Below the pieces are notes generated by a model, which was not told the DNA's origin, did not search any database, and worked only from the letters and a program-made list of their open reading frames with translations. From positions 62,001-126,000 of the forward strand of contig NZ_WVID01000013.1 of the NCBI RefSeq assembly GCF_010091925.1: 64,000 nucleotides of DNA, given 5' to 3'. The DNA is from Nostoc sp. B(2019) (GTDB lineage: Bacteria; Cyanobacteriota; Cyanobacteriia; Cyanobacteriales; Nostocaceae). Every line of letters begins with the position of its first letter. Position 1 is the first letter of the stretch. The translations under genes were made by a program, and so were the position numbers. This document shows, one piece after another, positions 1 through 9,244 of this stretch.

Positions 1-2086
1 GATCGCGCTGATTTCGCAATGCTACAATGCCATAAGCTAAATCTGCGGCTAATGCTTGTAGCACTTTTACTTCATCAGCATCGAAGACGTCTGGTTCGGC
101 AGCGTAAATATTCAATGCGGCAAAAGTTTGACTGTTGATAATTAACGGTAACGCGATCGCTGAAGCGTAACCTCGGTTAATAGTATGAGACTGCCAAATC
201 TGATAATTGTGATCAGTTAAAATATTTTGGACAATACAAGTTTGACCTGTGCGAATGGCAATCCCCATTGGACTTTGCTCATAACTGGTGTTTGCCCAAG
301 TCAGATTCAGAGATTGCAAATATCCGTCTTCGTAGCCTGCTTGAGATACTGGACGGATATTTTTCGTTATATCATCTTCGGCAAAACCTACCCACGCTAG
401 CCGATAGCCACCGATTTTTACAAGAATTTGGCAAATTTGCTGTAATAAATCAAACTCGTCTTTAGCACCAAAAAGTACTTGATTGCAACTACTCAAAGTT
501 TGCAACTTTCGATTTAACCGCCGAATTTCAGCTTCAGCCTGTTTGTGTGGTGTAATGTCTCGTGTAATTGCTAGCTGCACTACTTTGCCATCGCCGTAAC
601 ACAAAGGAGCTGCATGAGTTTCTACCCAGCGACGATTACCCCGACAGCTAATCATCTCGAACTGTAAAATTCCTTTATTGCCCTGACAAATACTTTCGTT
701 GAGTTGGCGAAATGCCTCTTGATATTCTGGAGCAATTAAATTATAAACAGATTTACCAATCAGTGTTGCGGTATTGTCTGCTTCCAGCATCAAAATACCT
801 GCTGGGTTGATTTCCAACAAAGTGCCATCGACGGCAATCACTTTGACGCATTCTGGCTCAGCATCAAAGATAGTTCGCCAGCGATTCTCTTGTTCGATAA
901 CTTGTGTGCAGTGCGTTATGCAATCATTCTTAACCACCGAAACCAAAGGCAATTCAGCGCCGCTTGCCAATGCAGATATTGCTGTAACTTCTTTGTCGCC
1001 TTCAATTTCTTGACGCAATAACTTAACCCAACGTTCAAGGTTAGTTATCTCAGATACACTCAAGATTTGCTGAGAATTCAGCAGACGCTCAATTTTACGT
1101 GCCAGTTTTGAGCCAAGAGTAAAGCCAAAAGTGCCTAAAGATCCTGCTAAAGTGTGCGCCTCTTGAGCTGCTTCCAAGAGCAAATTGCGATCGCTCCAAA
1201 CAAGTGGAGATTCGCGATTCAAAGCTGCAACGGCTTGCTCTAGCACGCTTACTTGCTCATCCACCCGCCCTTTAAATTGTTGCCAAACTCCCGCAACTGC
1301 TGTTAGTGTTTGCTGCTGCTTGGATAAATCCTCTTCTTGATATGTATGCATTCTAGCTTTGGCATCAGAGGCTTTACCCCCTTCTGGCTTTCTCCCTTTC
1401 CCGTCCTCGCCTTCCAGTGGTTTCAGGCGATAACCAATCCCGTAAACTGTTTCAATCAAATCACTGGAAACTCCGACAGCTTTTAGTTTCTGTCTTAATC
1501 CTTTGATATGGGTGCGGACGGCTTCTTCTGTAGGAGTATCATCATAAGACCACAGATGTTCTAAAATCATGCCGCAGCTAAACACCCGGCGACAATTTCG
1601 CAAGAATAGTTCCAACAGAGCATATTCTTTTGGTGTAAGTGACAGCAGATTGCTAGCATAAGTGACTTCACAGCTACTAGGGTCTAGCCTTAACCCACGC
1701 CACTCTAGCACAGGTTGTGAAGTGCTCCCTCCGCGACGCAATAGCGCCCGTACACGAGCGACTAACTCCTCTTCGTCAAAAGGTTTAACTACATAGTCAT
1801 CTGCACCTGCATCTAGTCCAATTGCTTTTTCATGACCACTATCGCGCCCTGTTAGTAATAGGATTGGTACTTGCAGACCACTAGACCGGATTTGCCGACA
1901 AAGACTAATACCATCTAGCTTAGGCAGTATGACATCCAAGAGGATTAAATCATAATCGTAAGTTTGGATTAAATCCCAAGCAACATCACCATCAGTTGCC
2001 ACTTCAACTACATAGTTTTGGTTAGTGAGAACCGTGGTAAGCACATGAGCATTTAACTCGTCATCTTCTACAACTAAAATCTTCAT
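1..2086 (-). CDS. Multidomain response regulator: REC, OmpR-type wHTH, HPt, PAS, GAF (3' end outside window)
   Basis: This gene starts at ATG 2086 and stays open to the left edge, so at least 695 codons are present and the C-terminus is missing. Residues 1-115 are a receiver domain with the phospho-acceptor Asp51 in LLDVILPKLDG and the conserved VVKPF lysine. Residues about 125-225 are an OmpR/PhoB winged helix. An HPt-like segment follows, with His311 in HTLAGSLGTFG, then a PAS domain (about 395-510) and a GAF domain (about 530-690). The protein could take phosphate from a kinase, bind DNA and pass phosphate on through HPt, with PAS/GAF sensing small molecules or light. Whether a kinase or output domain follows cannot be seen. 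It is the first minus-strand gene after a 748-bp gap. The domain assignments are strong; the stimulus is unknown. Confidence 0.88.
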   Translation of the reverse strand, partial: MKILVVEDDELNAHVLTTVLTNQNYVVEVATDGDVAWDLIQTYDYDLILLDVILPKLDGISLCRQIRSSGLQVPILLLTGRDSGHEKAIGLDAGADDYVVKPFDEEELVARVRALLRRGGSTSQPVLEWRGLRLDPSSCEVTYASNLLSLTPKEYALLELFLRNCRRVFSCGMILEHLWSYDDTPTEEAVRTHIKGLRQKLKAVGVSSDLIETVYGIGYRLKPLEGEDGKGRKPEGGKASDAKARMHTYQEEDLSKQQQTLTAVAGVWQQFKGRVDEQVSVLEQAVAALNRESPLVWSDRNLLLEAAQEAHTLAGSLGTFGFTLGSKLARKIERLLNSQQILSVSEITNLERWVKLLRQEIEGDKEVTAISALASGAELPLVSVVKNDCITHCTQVIEQENRWRTIFDAEPECVKVIAVDGTLLEINPAGILMLEADNTATLIGKSVYNLIAPEYQEAFRQLNESICQGNKGILQFEMISCRGNRRWVETHAAPLCYGDGKVVQLAITRDITPHKQAEAEIRRLNRKLQTLSSCNQVLFGAKDEFDLLQQICQILVKIGGYRLAWVGFAEDDITKNIRPVSQAGYEDGYLQSLNLTWANTSYEQSPMGIAIRTGQTCIVQNILTDHNYQIWQSHTINRGYASAIALPLIINSQTFAALNIYAAEPDVFDADEVKVLQALAADLAYGIVALRNQRD

Positions 2087-2834
2087 ATCAAAAGCTTTCC
2101 AGCGGTTAATACATACAACAAATAACGAGCGATAAACCTTAATTACCAACCAAACTAATATCAATACTGAGTTTTAAAGCCTTTTCAAGGAGATATATCT
2201 TTAAGGTGAATATTCTTTAATAAATTTCAACATTTATTACTATCTTGTTGCATTTTAAGTGGGAGTTGGTATATACGTATGCCCTAATTTAGAAGTATAA
2301 GCTTGTGGGGAAGTGAATGGCTCTTGTATAAAGTTGCTAGCTAGTTGGCAACTTTATGACAAAAACACTGTGGCGATTGTCTCAGATCACGCTTTGCGAT
2401 CGCATTTTTGTAATCATCTCAATTCAGTCTTAGGAAGGAAATAAACTTTACCATTAGGTATCTCAGTAAATAATTCTTTGCTTTCCTCACAAGTTCCTCA
2501 AATTGTTTCCCTATAAACATAACTGTAGGACAAAAAAGCTTACCAGCTCATCCAAAATAATTCTTAGCGAAATTTTATAGCGATTCCCTGATGCAGGAGA
2601 TATACCAACAAAGGAGTCACTAGTCAGAAGTTAGGAGTCAGAATGCTTGTTTGGCTACCATAGCAGTCTTAGATCATTTGCGGTTTCTGACAAATGACAG
2701 CCTTCTCCTATAGTCGATGCTACGCGTAGCTTGGCTTTTGCGGAGGGGTACACAAAAAATCTCACAACTCATCTAGGATTGCGATAAAAACCAGAAACCT
2801 TAAAGACCAATCACTAATAAAACCAGAGGTCTAT
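2087..2834. other. Intergenic region, 748 bp, with repeat debris
   Basis: No convincing gene on either strand. It separates the divergent response-regulator and UspA genes, so it should hold both promoters. Around 2620-2760 there is a piece of interspersed repeat containing the palindromic word CTACGCGTAG, of the kind scattered through Nostoc-type genomes. Confidence 0.6.
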
Positions 2835-3386
2835 ATGATTAAAAAGATTCTAGTTGCATTAGATCGCTCGGAAATAGGGCAACAGGTTTTTGAGCAAGCA
2901 TTGGCTTTAGCAAAGTTAACACAAGCCAACTTAATGCTACTGCATGTCCTGTCTCCAGAAGCAGAAGGCAGTCCTTATTTACCTATGTTCTCTAATTTTG
3001 ATTACTATCCGGGATTGAACAGTCAAAGTTTTGAGTTATATCAAAAGCAGTGGGATACTTTTAAAAATGAAGGTATCCAGATGTTGCAATTTTTCTGTGC
3101 CCAAGCTAACACCGCAGGTATTACTACGGAATTTACACAAAACCCTGGTCATCCTGGGCGGATCATTTGTGATTTAGCCCGCAGTTGGGGCGCTGACCTA
3201 ATTGTCATGGGGCGTCGGGGTCGTTCTGGGCTGACGGAATTATTCCTTGGTAGCGTCAGTAACTACGTCCTTCACCATGCTCCTTGTTCAGTGCATATTG
3301 TACATCTTCCAATGACTGCTAGAACAGATAAAGTTGTAGAAGAGACTACAAACGCTGCAAGCGTCAGCACCACTACTGTAAATTGA
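2835..3386 (+). CDS. Universal stress protein, UspA family
   Basis: A 183-aa single-domain Usp. The N-terminus MIKKILVALDRSE is the usual first strand with the ATP-contacting Asp. The C-terminal nucleotide motif G-x2-G-x9-G-S is complete in GRRGRSGLTELFLGS, so it belongs to the ATP-binding Usp class rather than the UspA class that lacks the motif. The loop after the second strand is longer than in minimal Usps (about 140 aa), and a 25-residue Thr/Ser-rich tail follows the domain. An AGAGG ribosome-binding site lies 6 bp before the ATG. Such proteins are cytoplasmic and support stress survival; no partner can be named. It is monocistronic and divergent from the response regulator. Confidence 0.9.
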   Translation: MIKKILVALDRSEIGQQVFEQALALAKLTQANLMLLHVLSPEAEGSPYLPMFSNFDYYPGLNSQSFELYQKQWDTFKNEGIQMLQFFCAQANTAGITTEFTQNPGHPGRIICDLARSWGADLIVMGRRGRSGLTELFLGSVSNYVLHHAPCSVHIVHLPMTARTDKVVEETTNAASVSTTTVN

Positions 3387-4054
3387 ATCAAGCTAGCTGC
3401 GACTTGAATAATTTCCACAGCGATCGCAACAATTGCCAGTAAGTTAGTTTTAATTCAAGCTACCTACTGATTGCCGGATCTGTCACAGAGAAACAATAGT
3501 GCGATCGCATCACTCATGGCGACAGATTTGATTGGTCGCCATGCAGCAGATCATCATCGTATTCGCAGTTTACAATGCAGGTATAGGGTCAAATCTGAAT
3601 TCAAACTGACCGATTCGTCCTTCGTTTTCTACACTCCTTAAAGGTGATTTCATTTCTATTAAGTTCTCTGCCAGAATTTGCAGCAGGTCGTAAATCTCTA
3701 GATTGTGCGATTCTAAGAGCTATTGGAAGCTATGGTCTTAATCTGCTCGAACACTTCTTATTGAGCCTCTGTCCATAGGTTGTAATGCTCAATAAATCCA
3801 GGTTTTTTGATACTGATTGCTTAATTCTAATTTTGTAACGAAATTATAAATTGCACGCTACATTACATGGTTATGATTTAAATTATGATTAAACAACTGG
3901 CTCCCTCTTCAGCCATCTCTCATTTCTCTAATTAATTTTTGAAACACGCACTGAGAAAAGGAACAGATTAACCGGGATTTGAGCGATAACAGAATCAAAA
4001 GTTGTGATGAGGGCACTATTCACCAATCTCATAAGCTACTAGTGGGCTAGAGAA
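3387..4054. other. Intergenic region, 668 bp
   Basis: Apart from the possible minus-strand gene relic at 3570-3785, no gene is visible. The right part (3830-4050) is AT-rich and should carry the promoter for the gene starting at 4055. Confidence 0.5.
3570..3719 (-). pseudogene. Possible decayed gene fragment
   Basis: The minus strand is open for 49 codons ending in TAA at 3570, with protein-like composition (acidic amphipathic helix, then VENEGRIGQFEFRFD). Immediately upstream, a second frame (about 3720-3785) reads WTEAQ-stop-EVFEQIKTIASNSS, which looks like the same gene after a frameshift and a nonsense change. There is no proper start or ribosome-binding site. I cannot name the family. 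It may simply be chance coding in a 668-bp gap. Confidence 0.3.
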
Positions 4055-4963
4055 ATGTTAAAGAATAAGTCTTTCTTCAATCCGTTGCGGATTAAAATCC
4101 CATTGTTGCTGGACATTATCATCGTCTCTGATCCTGTACAAATTAGATTAATTGAAACATCAGGGGATGTTGATAGATTGCATACATACAGTACTAAATC
4201 TTTACCTTGGTGGGTTAAGTTTTATTTTCCGGCAACAAAATTTCATGATGATGAGCGCGACTTATGGTTTTGCCCCTTTGAATCCAGTGCTGATCCTACC
4301 TATTATCCAAGAAAGACATATTTGGAAGAAAAAGTTGCAATTAGTTACACCCAAGAAGATGTCAAAAAGATTGCTGAACTGTTAAGAATAAATGCCTCAG
4401 ACGAAGTACTAGCATACGAAATGGTGCAAGTAGTAAACCGCAGATTTTTCGGCGAAGATGTTCCAACCGAAATTACTGATACTGCAAAATATACAGTCCA
4501 GAAATTTAGTGAGGCTATTTTTCCTTGGAAATACATACGCGGTAGAAAATCGCAGAAACAAATTATGGACTACTGTGAGCAACGCCTAACTCCGGGTGTC
4601 CATATTTTAGATGTGGGACATAATATTGGTGAAGTTGTCCAGGCAACATCTAGTGCTTTAAAGAGCTTAAAAGAAAACCTTGATCAGCCAGTTGAAGAAA
4701 TCTTTACAACACACGCTCCTACACCGCAAGTACCCAGAATAGCTATCAAATCGTCAACTTTTGATAATATGCTGTCTTCTCCTACAACTCCAGGGAAGAC
4801 AGTAGTATTATTTATGATTGGCAAAGCGGCTGCCAAAACCCACGACATATTTTTTACTTTTGGAACGGGAAGTTCTGAAAGAGCTTGTGTTTTTAAAGAT
4901 TTTTTTCTGCGATTTATGAATGATTTACAACACGAATTGAAGCAGGATAAATCTCTAGCTTAG
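4055..4963 (+). CDS. Protein of unknown function, paired with heme dioxygenase
   Basis: A 302-aa soluble protein that I do not recognise. Near the N-terminus, IIIVSDPVQIRLIETSGDVD has the look of the strand and helix seen at the start of P450-type substrate domains, but there is no P450 heme-Cys loop and no ExxR motif, and catalase-type heme motifs are also absent. Trp/Phe/Tyr-rich stretches follow (LPWWVKFYFPATKF, ERDLWFCPF). Only 36 bp separate its stop from the ATG of the COX-like dioxygenase, so the two are almost certainly co-transcribed. It may be a partner that binds the fatty substrate or processes the hydroperoxide product; that is inference from position only. ATG 4055 lacks a strong Shine-Dalgarno. 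Confidence 0.75.
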   Translation: MLKNKSFFNPLRIKIPLLLDIIIVSDPVQIRLIETSGDVDRLHTYSTKSLPWWVKFYFPATKFHDDERDLWFCPFESSADPTYYPRKTYLEEKVAISYTQEDVKKIAELLRINASDEVLAYEMVQVVNRRFFGEDVPTEITDTAKYTVQKFSEAIFPWKYIRGRKSQKQIMDYCEQRLTPGVHILDVGHNIGEVVQATSSALKSLKENLDQPVEEIFTTHAPTPQVPRIAIKSSTFDNMLSSPTTPGKTVVLFMIGKAAAKTHDIFFTFGTGSSERACVFKDFFLRFMNDLQHELKQDKSLA

Positions 4964-4999
4964 GTTTTTCAAAGGCTTTTTATCTTTAGGAAAACTACA

Positions 5000-6757
5000 A
5001 TGTTTGGAATACCTTGGCATCGATTACCAATTCCACTTGCCTTGTTAGAATTATTCAAATTCCGTAATGCTTTACGGAAAAATAATCTTCACGATACTTC
5101 ACAAGTACCTAATCAAGAAGAACTACCCAAACCTATTCCCAGCCCTGATGGCAGGCATTATACCGCTCGGACTCCAGATGGGAGCTACAATGACCTCAAT
5201 CATCCAGAAATGGGGATGATGGGGACTCGCTTTGGACGCAACGTACCGTTAAGTGATGCCAAAGCTGATGAAGAAAACCTAATGAACCCAAATCCGCGGG
5301 TAGTAAGTCGTACTTTATTGACGCGAGATCAATTTCATCCTGCAACTATCTTAAATCTGCACGCAGCTTCATGGATTCAGTTTCAAACCCACGACTGGTT
5401 TACACATGGCGATAACCAGCACGATCAGAAATTTGATATTCCAGTAGCAGATGATGATCCCTGGAAACAAAAATACGGAAAATTAGAGGTTGGCAAAACC
5501 GTAGAAGACCATACTCGCCACGATGGTAATAACAATCCAGCAACTTTTATTAATCAAGTTACTCATTGGTGGGATGGTTCGCAGATTTACGGCAGTGACA
5601 AAGATAGTATTGAGAAACTCCGCTCTCATCAAGATGGGAAAATGCTGATTGGCGAAGATGGCTTTTTACCACTTGACCCGATATCAGGTATTGATCAAGT
5701 AGGTTTTACTGGTACTTGGTGGGTGGGTTTAAGCATGATGCACACCCTGTTTGTGAAAGAGCATAACGCAATTTGCGATCAGCTGAAAAAACTATATCCT
5801 GACTGGGATGATAATAAACTCTTTGACCACGCACGACTGATTAATGCCGCCTTGATGGCGAAAATTCATACCGTTGAATGGACTCCTGCTATTTTGCCCC
5901 ATCCTGCTACACAAATTGCCATGAATAGTAACTGGTGGGGAATTCTGGGAAAAGATTTTAAAAAGACTATTGGACGCTTAGGTAACAGTGAATTACTTAG
6001 TGGAATCATTGGTTCATCAACTGACCACCATACTGCACCCTACTATCTGACTGAGGAATTTGTCTCTGTCTACCGGATGCATCCCCTGATCCCAGACGAA
6101 TTTGATTTTTACTCCCATCAAGACGGAAAATTACTAAGTAAAAAACCTTTCATTGAGGGCTTTAGCAAGCGGGCCCGTGCTTTAATGCAAGAAGTGGAGA
6201 TACCAGATCTATTCTACTCTTTTGGTATTGCCCACCCAGGAGCCGTACAGTTGCACAATTACCCCGAATTCCTGCGGAATCTTGTCAAAGATAACGGTGA
6301 AGTCTTTGATTTAGCTGCTGTTGATATCCTTCGCGATCGAGAAAGGGGTGTCCCTCGCTACAACCGCTTTCGAGAAATAATTGGCCGTGGTCGTGTCAAA
6401 ACCTTTGAAGAGATTACCAGCAATCCTCAATGGGCGAAGGAAATGCGCGAAGTTTATCACAATAAAATCGACAGCGTAGACTTAATGGTTGGTCTATTTG
6501 CTGAAGATATTCCAGAAGGCTTTGGTTTTAGCGATACCGCCTTCCGAGTATTTATTCTCATGGCATCCCGAAGATTAAAAAGCGATCGCTTCTTTACCAA
6601 AGATTATCGCAGCGAAGTTTATACCCAGCTAGGTCTAGATTGGATTGAAGATAACAGCTTTGTGACAGTGCTAAGTCGCCACTACCCTGAACTCAAACTC
6701 GCGTTAGCGAGTGTCGAAAATGGTTTCCAACCTTGGCGGAAATTAGCAGCTCGTTGA
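5000..6757 (+). CDS. Cyclooxygenase-like heme dioxygenase (animal heme peroxidase superfamily)
   Basis: A 585-aa heme enzyme of the animal peroxidase/cyclooxygenase fold. The distal His131 sits in QFQTHDW. The proximal His361 sits in VYRMHPLIPD, and Tyr358 is three residues before it, exactly where COX and alpha-DOX enzymes keep the tyrosyl-radical residue (Y-x-x-H-P-L-x-P-D). That tyrosine favours fatty-acid dioxygenase over plain peroxidase activity, giving a fatty-acid hydroperoxide from a polyunsaturated acid and O2. There is no signal peptide, EGF domain or fused P450, so it resembles the bacterial stand-alone relatives of fungal linoleate diol synthases. From memory, a Nostoc COX relative has been described as a linoleate 10-dioxygenase working with a catalase-related lyase; here the neighbour is a different protein. 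Regiochemistry cannot be read from sequence. Confidence 0.88.
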   Translation: MFGIPWHRLPIPLALLELFKFRNALRKNNLHDTSQVPNQEELPKPIPSPDGRHYTARTPDGSYNDLNHPEMGMMGTRFGRNVPLSDAKADEENLMNPNPRVVSRTLLTRDQFHPATILNLHAASWIQFQTHDWFTHGDNQHDQKFDIPVADDDPWKQKYGKLEVGKTVEDHTRHDGNNNPATFINQVTHWWDGSQIYGSDKDSIEKLRSHQDGKMLIGEDGFLPLDPISGIDQVGFTGTWWVGLSMMHTLFVKEHNAICDQLKKLYPDWDDNKLFDHARLINAALMAKIHTVEWTPAILPHPATQIAMNSNWWGILGKDFKKTIGRLGNSELLSGIIGSSTDHHTAPYYLTEEFVSVYRMHPLIPDEFDFYSHQDGKLLSKKPFIEGFSKRARALMQEVEIPDLFYSFGIAHPGAVQLHNYPEFLRNLVKDNGEVFDLAAVDILRDRERGVPRYNRFREIIGRGRVKTFEEITSNPQWAKEMREVYHNKIDSVDLMVGLFAEDIPEGFGFSDTAFRVFILMASRRLKSDRFFTKDYRSEVYTQLGLDWIEDNSFVTVLSRHYPELKLALASVENGFQPWRKLAAR

Positions 6758-6822
6758 ATTGGGGACTGGGGAAGAAGTAGGGGAGCAGGGGGGCAGAGGT
6801 CTACCTTCAGGTCGGAGAAATG

Positions 6823-7575
6823 TCACTTACTTGTTGTCACAGCATCTATGCTATCGGTCTTCAGCTGACCATCTTCCATATAAATGATGCGATCGGCAAT
6901 ATCGAGGATGCGGTTGTCATGAGTAACCAGCAAAATCGTACAATCTTGCTCTTTGGCTAGCTTCTGCATCAATTCGACGACATCGCGCCCAGATTTTTTG
7001 TCAAGTGAAGCAGTGGGTTCGTCTGCTAGTACAATCTTGGGATGGCTGACTAAAGCACGTGCGATCGCCACCCGTTGTTTTTGCCCTCCTGATAAATTCT
7101 CTGGGTAATAATTTACATGATCTGCCAAACCGACAGCTTCCAGCATGGCGATCGCTTTGGTGTTAATATCCTCATTCAGAAATTCGTCATGCAACTCTAT
7201 AGACATTCGCACATTTTCTTTAGCTGACAAAAAAGTCATCAGGTTATGCGCCTGAAAAATATAGCCAATCTGGCGGCGAAGTTTGGTCAACTGCTGTTTT
7301 TTTGCACCACAAATTTCCTGCCCTAAGATTTTCAGGCTACCTTCTTGAGCAGAGCGCAGCCCACCCATTAGCGTCAACAGGGTGGTTTTTCCCGACCCAG
7401 AGGGGCCAGTCATTATGACAATTTCCCCAGCCTTAATCTCCAAATTAATATCAAATAATACTTGTTTGCGAAGTGTACCCCCACCGAAATAATGGTTGAG
7501 GTTATTAACAGAAATTACGGGTTCTAAAACCGATAGTGTTGAGTTAGAAGTTACTTGTACAGATTCTTGGAACAT
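6823..7575 (-). CDS. devA: ABC transporter ATPase, DevA type
   Basis: A 250-aa ABC ATPase with Walker A GPSGSGKTT, signature LSGGQKQR, Walker B IVLADEPTA and H-loop LLVTHD. It is of the MacB/LolD/DevA class that drives tripartite envelope exporters. It is the last gene of the minus-strand set tetR-HlyD-DUF2834-devC-devA, 69 bp after the permease. In heterocystous cyanobacteria DevBCA exports heterocyst glycolipids through a TolC-like channel, but these genomes hold several DevBCA paralogues, so this copy need not serve heterocysts. No TolC gene is in the window. Confidence 0.88.
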   Translation of the reverse strand: MFQESVQVTSNSTLSVLEPVISVNNLNHYFGGGTLRKQVLFDINLEIKAGEIVIMTGPSGSGKTTLLTLMGGLRSAQEGSLKILGQEICGAKKQQLTKLRRQIGYIFQAHNLMTFLSAKENVRMSIELHDEFLNEDINTKAIAMLEAVGLADHVNYYPENLSGGQKQRVAIARALVSHPKIVLADEPTASLDKKSGRDVVELMQKLAKEQDCTILLVTHDNRILDIADRIIYMEDGQLKTDSIDAVTTSK

Positions 7576-7644
7576 AAGATTTTTATAGTTGGAATTTCGC
7601 AGAGTTGGCTTTTTTGCCAGTAAGCTTGGAGGTTTTGAAAGAAA

Positions 7645-8811
7645 CTAAAAAACGTCCGCGGGGTCAGCAGCTCGTAGCTTTCGCATGGCGATCGCTCCAG
7701 AAAAACTACACATTACAATAGTCAGGATCAAGACAGCGATCGCTCGTTCTAACTTCATGGTTAGGGGAAGCAGTGTAGCAGCGTAGGTGATCTGATACAG
7801 CCCAAATGAAAGGAAGAATGCAGGGATATAACCTAACACGGCTAAGACTAATGCCTCTTGGAATAGGACTCCCAAAAGATAGCGATCGCTATAACCCATT
7901 GCTTTGAGGGTGGCGTATTCTGGCATGTGTTCAGAAACGTCAGAGTACAGGATTTGGTAGACAATGACGATGCCAACAATGAACCCGACACCTACACCCA
8001 AACCAAAAATAAAACCAATACCAGTCCCGGTGGCCCAATAATTTTTTTCAGTTTCGGCAAACCCTTCTGGAGTTAAGACTTTGACATCGTTGGGTAGCCC
8101 TGCGACAAGTTGCGATCGCACTTTTTCGGGATCGGCTCCTGGTTTGAGGTGAATTAACCCAACTTCGATCTGATCAGGTTTACGGTCTGGAAATAGTTGT
8201 AAAAAAGTAGAGTCACTGGTGATCACATTACCATCGGCGGCAAAGGAAGCACCATTACTAAACACACCTTTAACGCTGACGGCTTTGTTATTTAGTTCAG
8301 TTTCAAAGTTGCCTGTTTTTCTAAAAATATCTCCAACCGCCCCATACTCTGGACGACCAGCTTGATCAAACAAAACTTGATACAACTGCTTGAGATGATC
8401 CTGATTTTGTTGGATTTCGGGAAATTTAAACGCAGATTTGGCTGGATCAATACCCCAAATTAAGATGGCGCGATCAAGACGCGTTTCAGGATTTCGCCAT
8501 TGTCCAGTGTTGATATAAACCGAATTTACCGACTGAACACCGTCGTAACCCAATGTTTGGTACAGTCGCTCTCTAGAAAAGCTTTTTACCGAAAACAGGG
8601 TTTGAAATTGGGGATTAATCAAAACTAAATCTGCTTCTAAATTGCGATGAGGTTGTATGGCTGCATCAAAAAGCGCACTTTCAAACCCCAACTGAATAAA
8701 CATCAGCATATCGGCAAAGGTAATACCTGCGACTGCAACCACCAGACGCGTTTTTTCTTTCATTAACTGCCGCCATGCTAGCGGCGTTTTGCGAAACAAT
8801 TTGGACAACAT
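7645..8811 (-). CDS. devC: ABC exporter permease, DevC/FtsX type
   Basis: A 388-aa inner-membrane permease. It has one N-terminal TM helix (about 20-45), a large periplasmic domain (about 50-265), and three C-terminal TM helices from the glycine-rich GIGFIFGLGVGVGFIVGIVI segment onward, including the FtsX-type ATLKAMGYSDRYLLGVLFQEA coupling region. This is the DevC/MacB layout, acting with the DevA-type ATPase downstream and the HlyD-type adaptor upstream. A short membrane-protein gene lies between adaptor and permease, 18 bp upstream. The substrate is probably amphiphilic (lipid or glycolipid), judged only from the family. Confidence 0.88.
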   Translation of the reverse strand: MLSKLFRKTPLAWRQLMKEKTRLVVAVAGITFADMLMFIQLGFESALFDAAIQPHRNLEADLVLINPQFQTLFSVKSFSRERLYQTLGYDGVQSVNSVYINTGQWRNPETRLDRAILIWGIDPAKSAFKFPEIQQNQDHLKQLYQVLFDQAGRPEYGAVGDIFRKTGNFETELNNKAVSVKGVFSNGASFAADGNVITSDSTFLQLFPDRKPDQIEVGLIHLKPGADPEKVRSQLVAGLPNDVKVLTPEGFAETEKNYWATGTGIGFIFGLGVGVGFIVGIVIVYQILYSDVSEHMPEYATLKAMGYSDRYLLGVLFQEALVLAVLGYIPAFFLSFGLYQITYAATLLPLTMKLERAIAVLILTIVMCSFSGAIAMRKLRAADPADVF

Positions 8812-8829
8812 ATAATTATGAATTATGAA

Positions 8830-9168
8830 TTATGAATTAGTAATTATTTTGTCATCTTGTTCAAGCTGGCGCTGTCGCATTAATAGAAACAAGGGAAGAC
8901 CTAGGGAAACACCAACCAAAAGATTACAAGCAACGTAAATCCAAATATTTTGCATTTTAAGACGTGTTCCCTCCCAAAATACGAATACCCATAAGGTTAG
9001 CGATGAAACAATAACATCCATGCCAAAAAAACCAGAAATTTTATTAGCAAAGAGTTGTTCAAAAAATAGCTTTATATCAAGACCATGCTCTAAGATAAAG
9101 GGAATTAACTGAGAGTAAGGTAGAGCAAAGCCAAGTATACAAAGTAGAAAATATATGACTTGAATCAT
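8830..9168 (-). CDS. Small four-helix membrane protein, DUF2834-like
   Basis: A 112-aa protein that is nearly all membrane: predicted helices at about 3-20, 47-64, 76-98 and the edge around 25-40, with conserved-looking FFGMDVIVSSLTLWVFVFWEG and a C-terminal GLPLFLLMRQRQLE. This matches the DUF2834 pattern (PLFLxxRE ending) seen in cyanobacteria and actinobacteria. It is set within the exporter operon, 18 bp before devC, so it may be an accessory membrane subunit, but no function is established. ATG 9168 is preceded by only weak Shine-Dalgarno bases. Confidence 0.75.
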   Translation of the reverse strand: MIQVIYFLLCILGFALPYSQLIPFILEHGLDIKLFFEQLFANKISGFFGMDVIVSSLTLWVFVFWEGTRLKMQNIWIYVACNLLVGVSLGLPLFLLMRQRQLEQDDKIITNS

Positions 9169-9244
9169 GATTCAATTCGCCTTATAAGAGATGCTGGAAT
9201 ATACGAGTTCACGTTATGGTGTATCCAACGTTTGGAACACAACT

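Noticed and set aside
4055-4963. Catalase-related hydroperoxide lyase partner for the dioxygenase
   Set aside because: No catalase heme motifs can be found in the 302 residues, so the known Nostoc-type pairing is not supported here.
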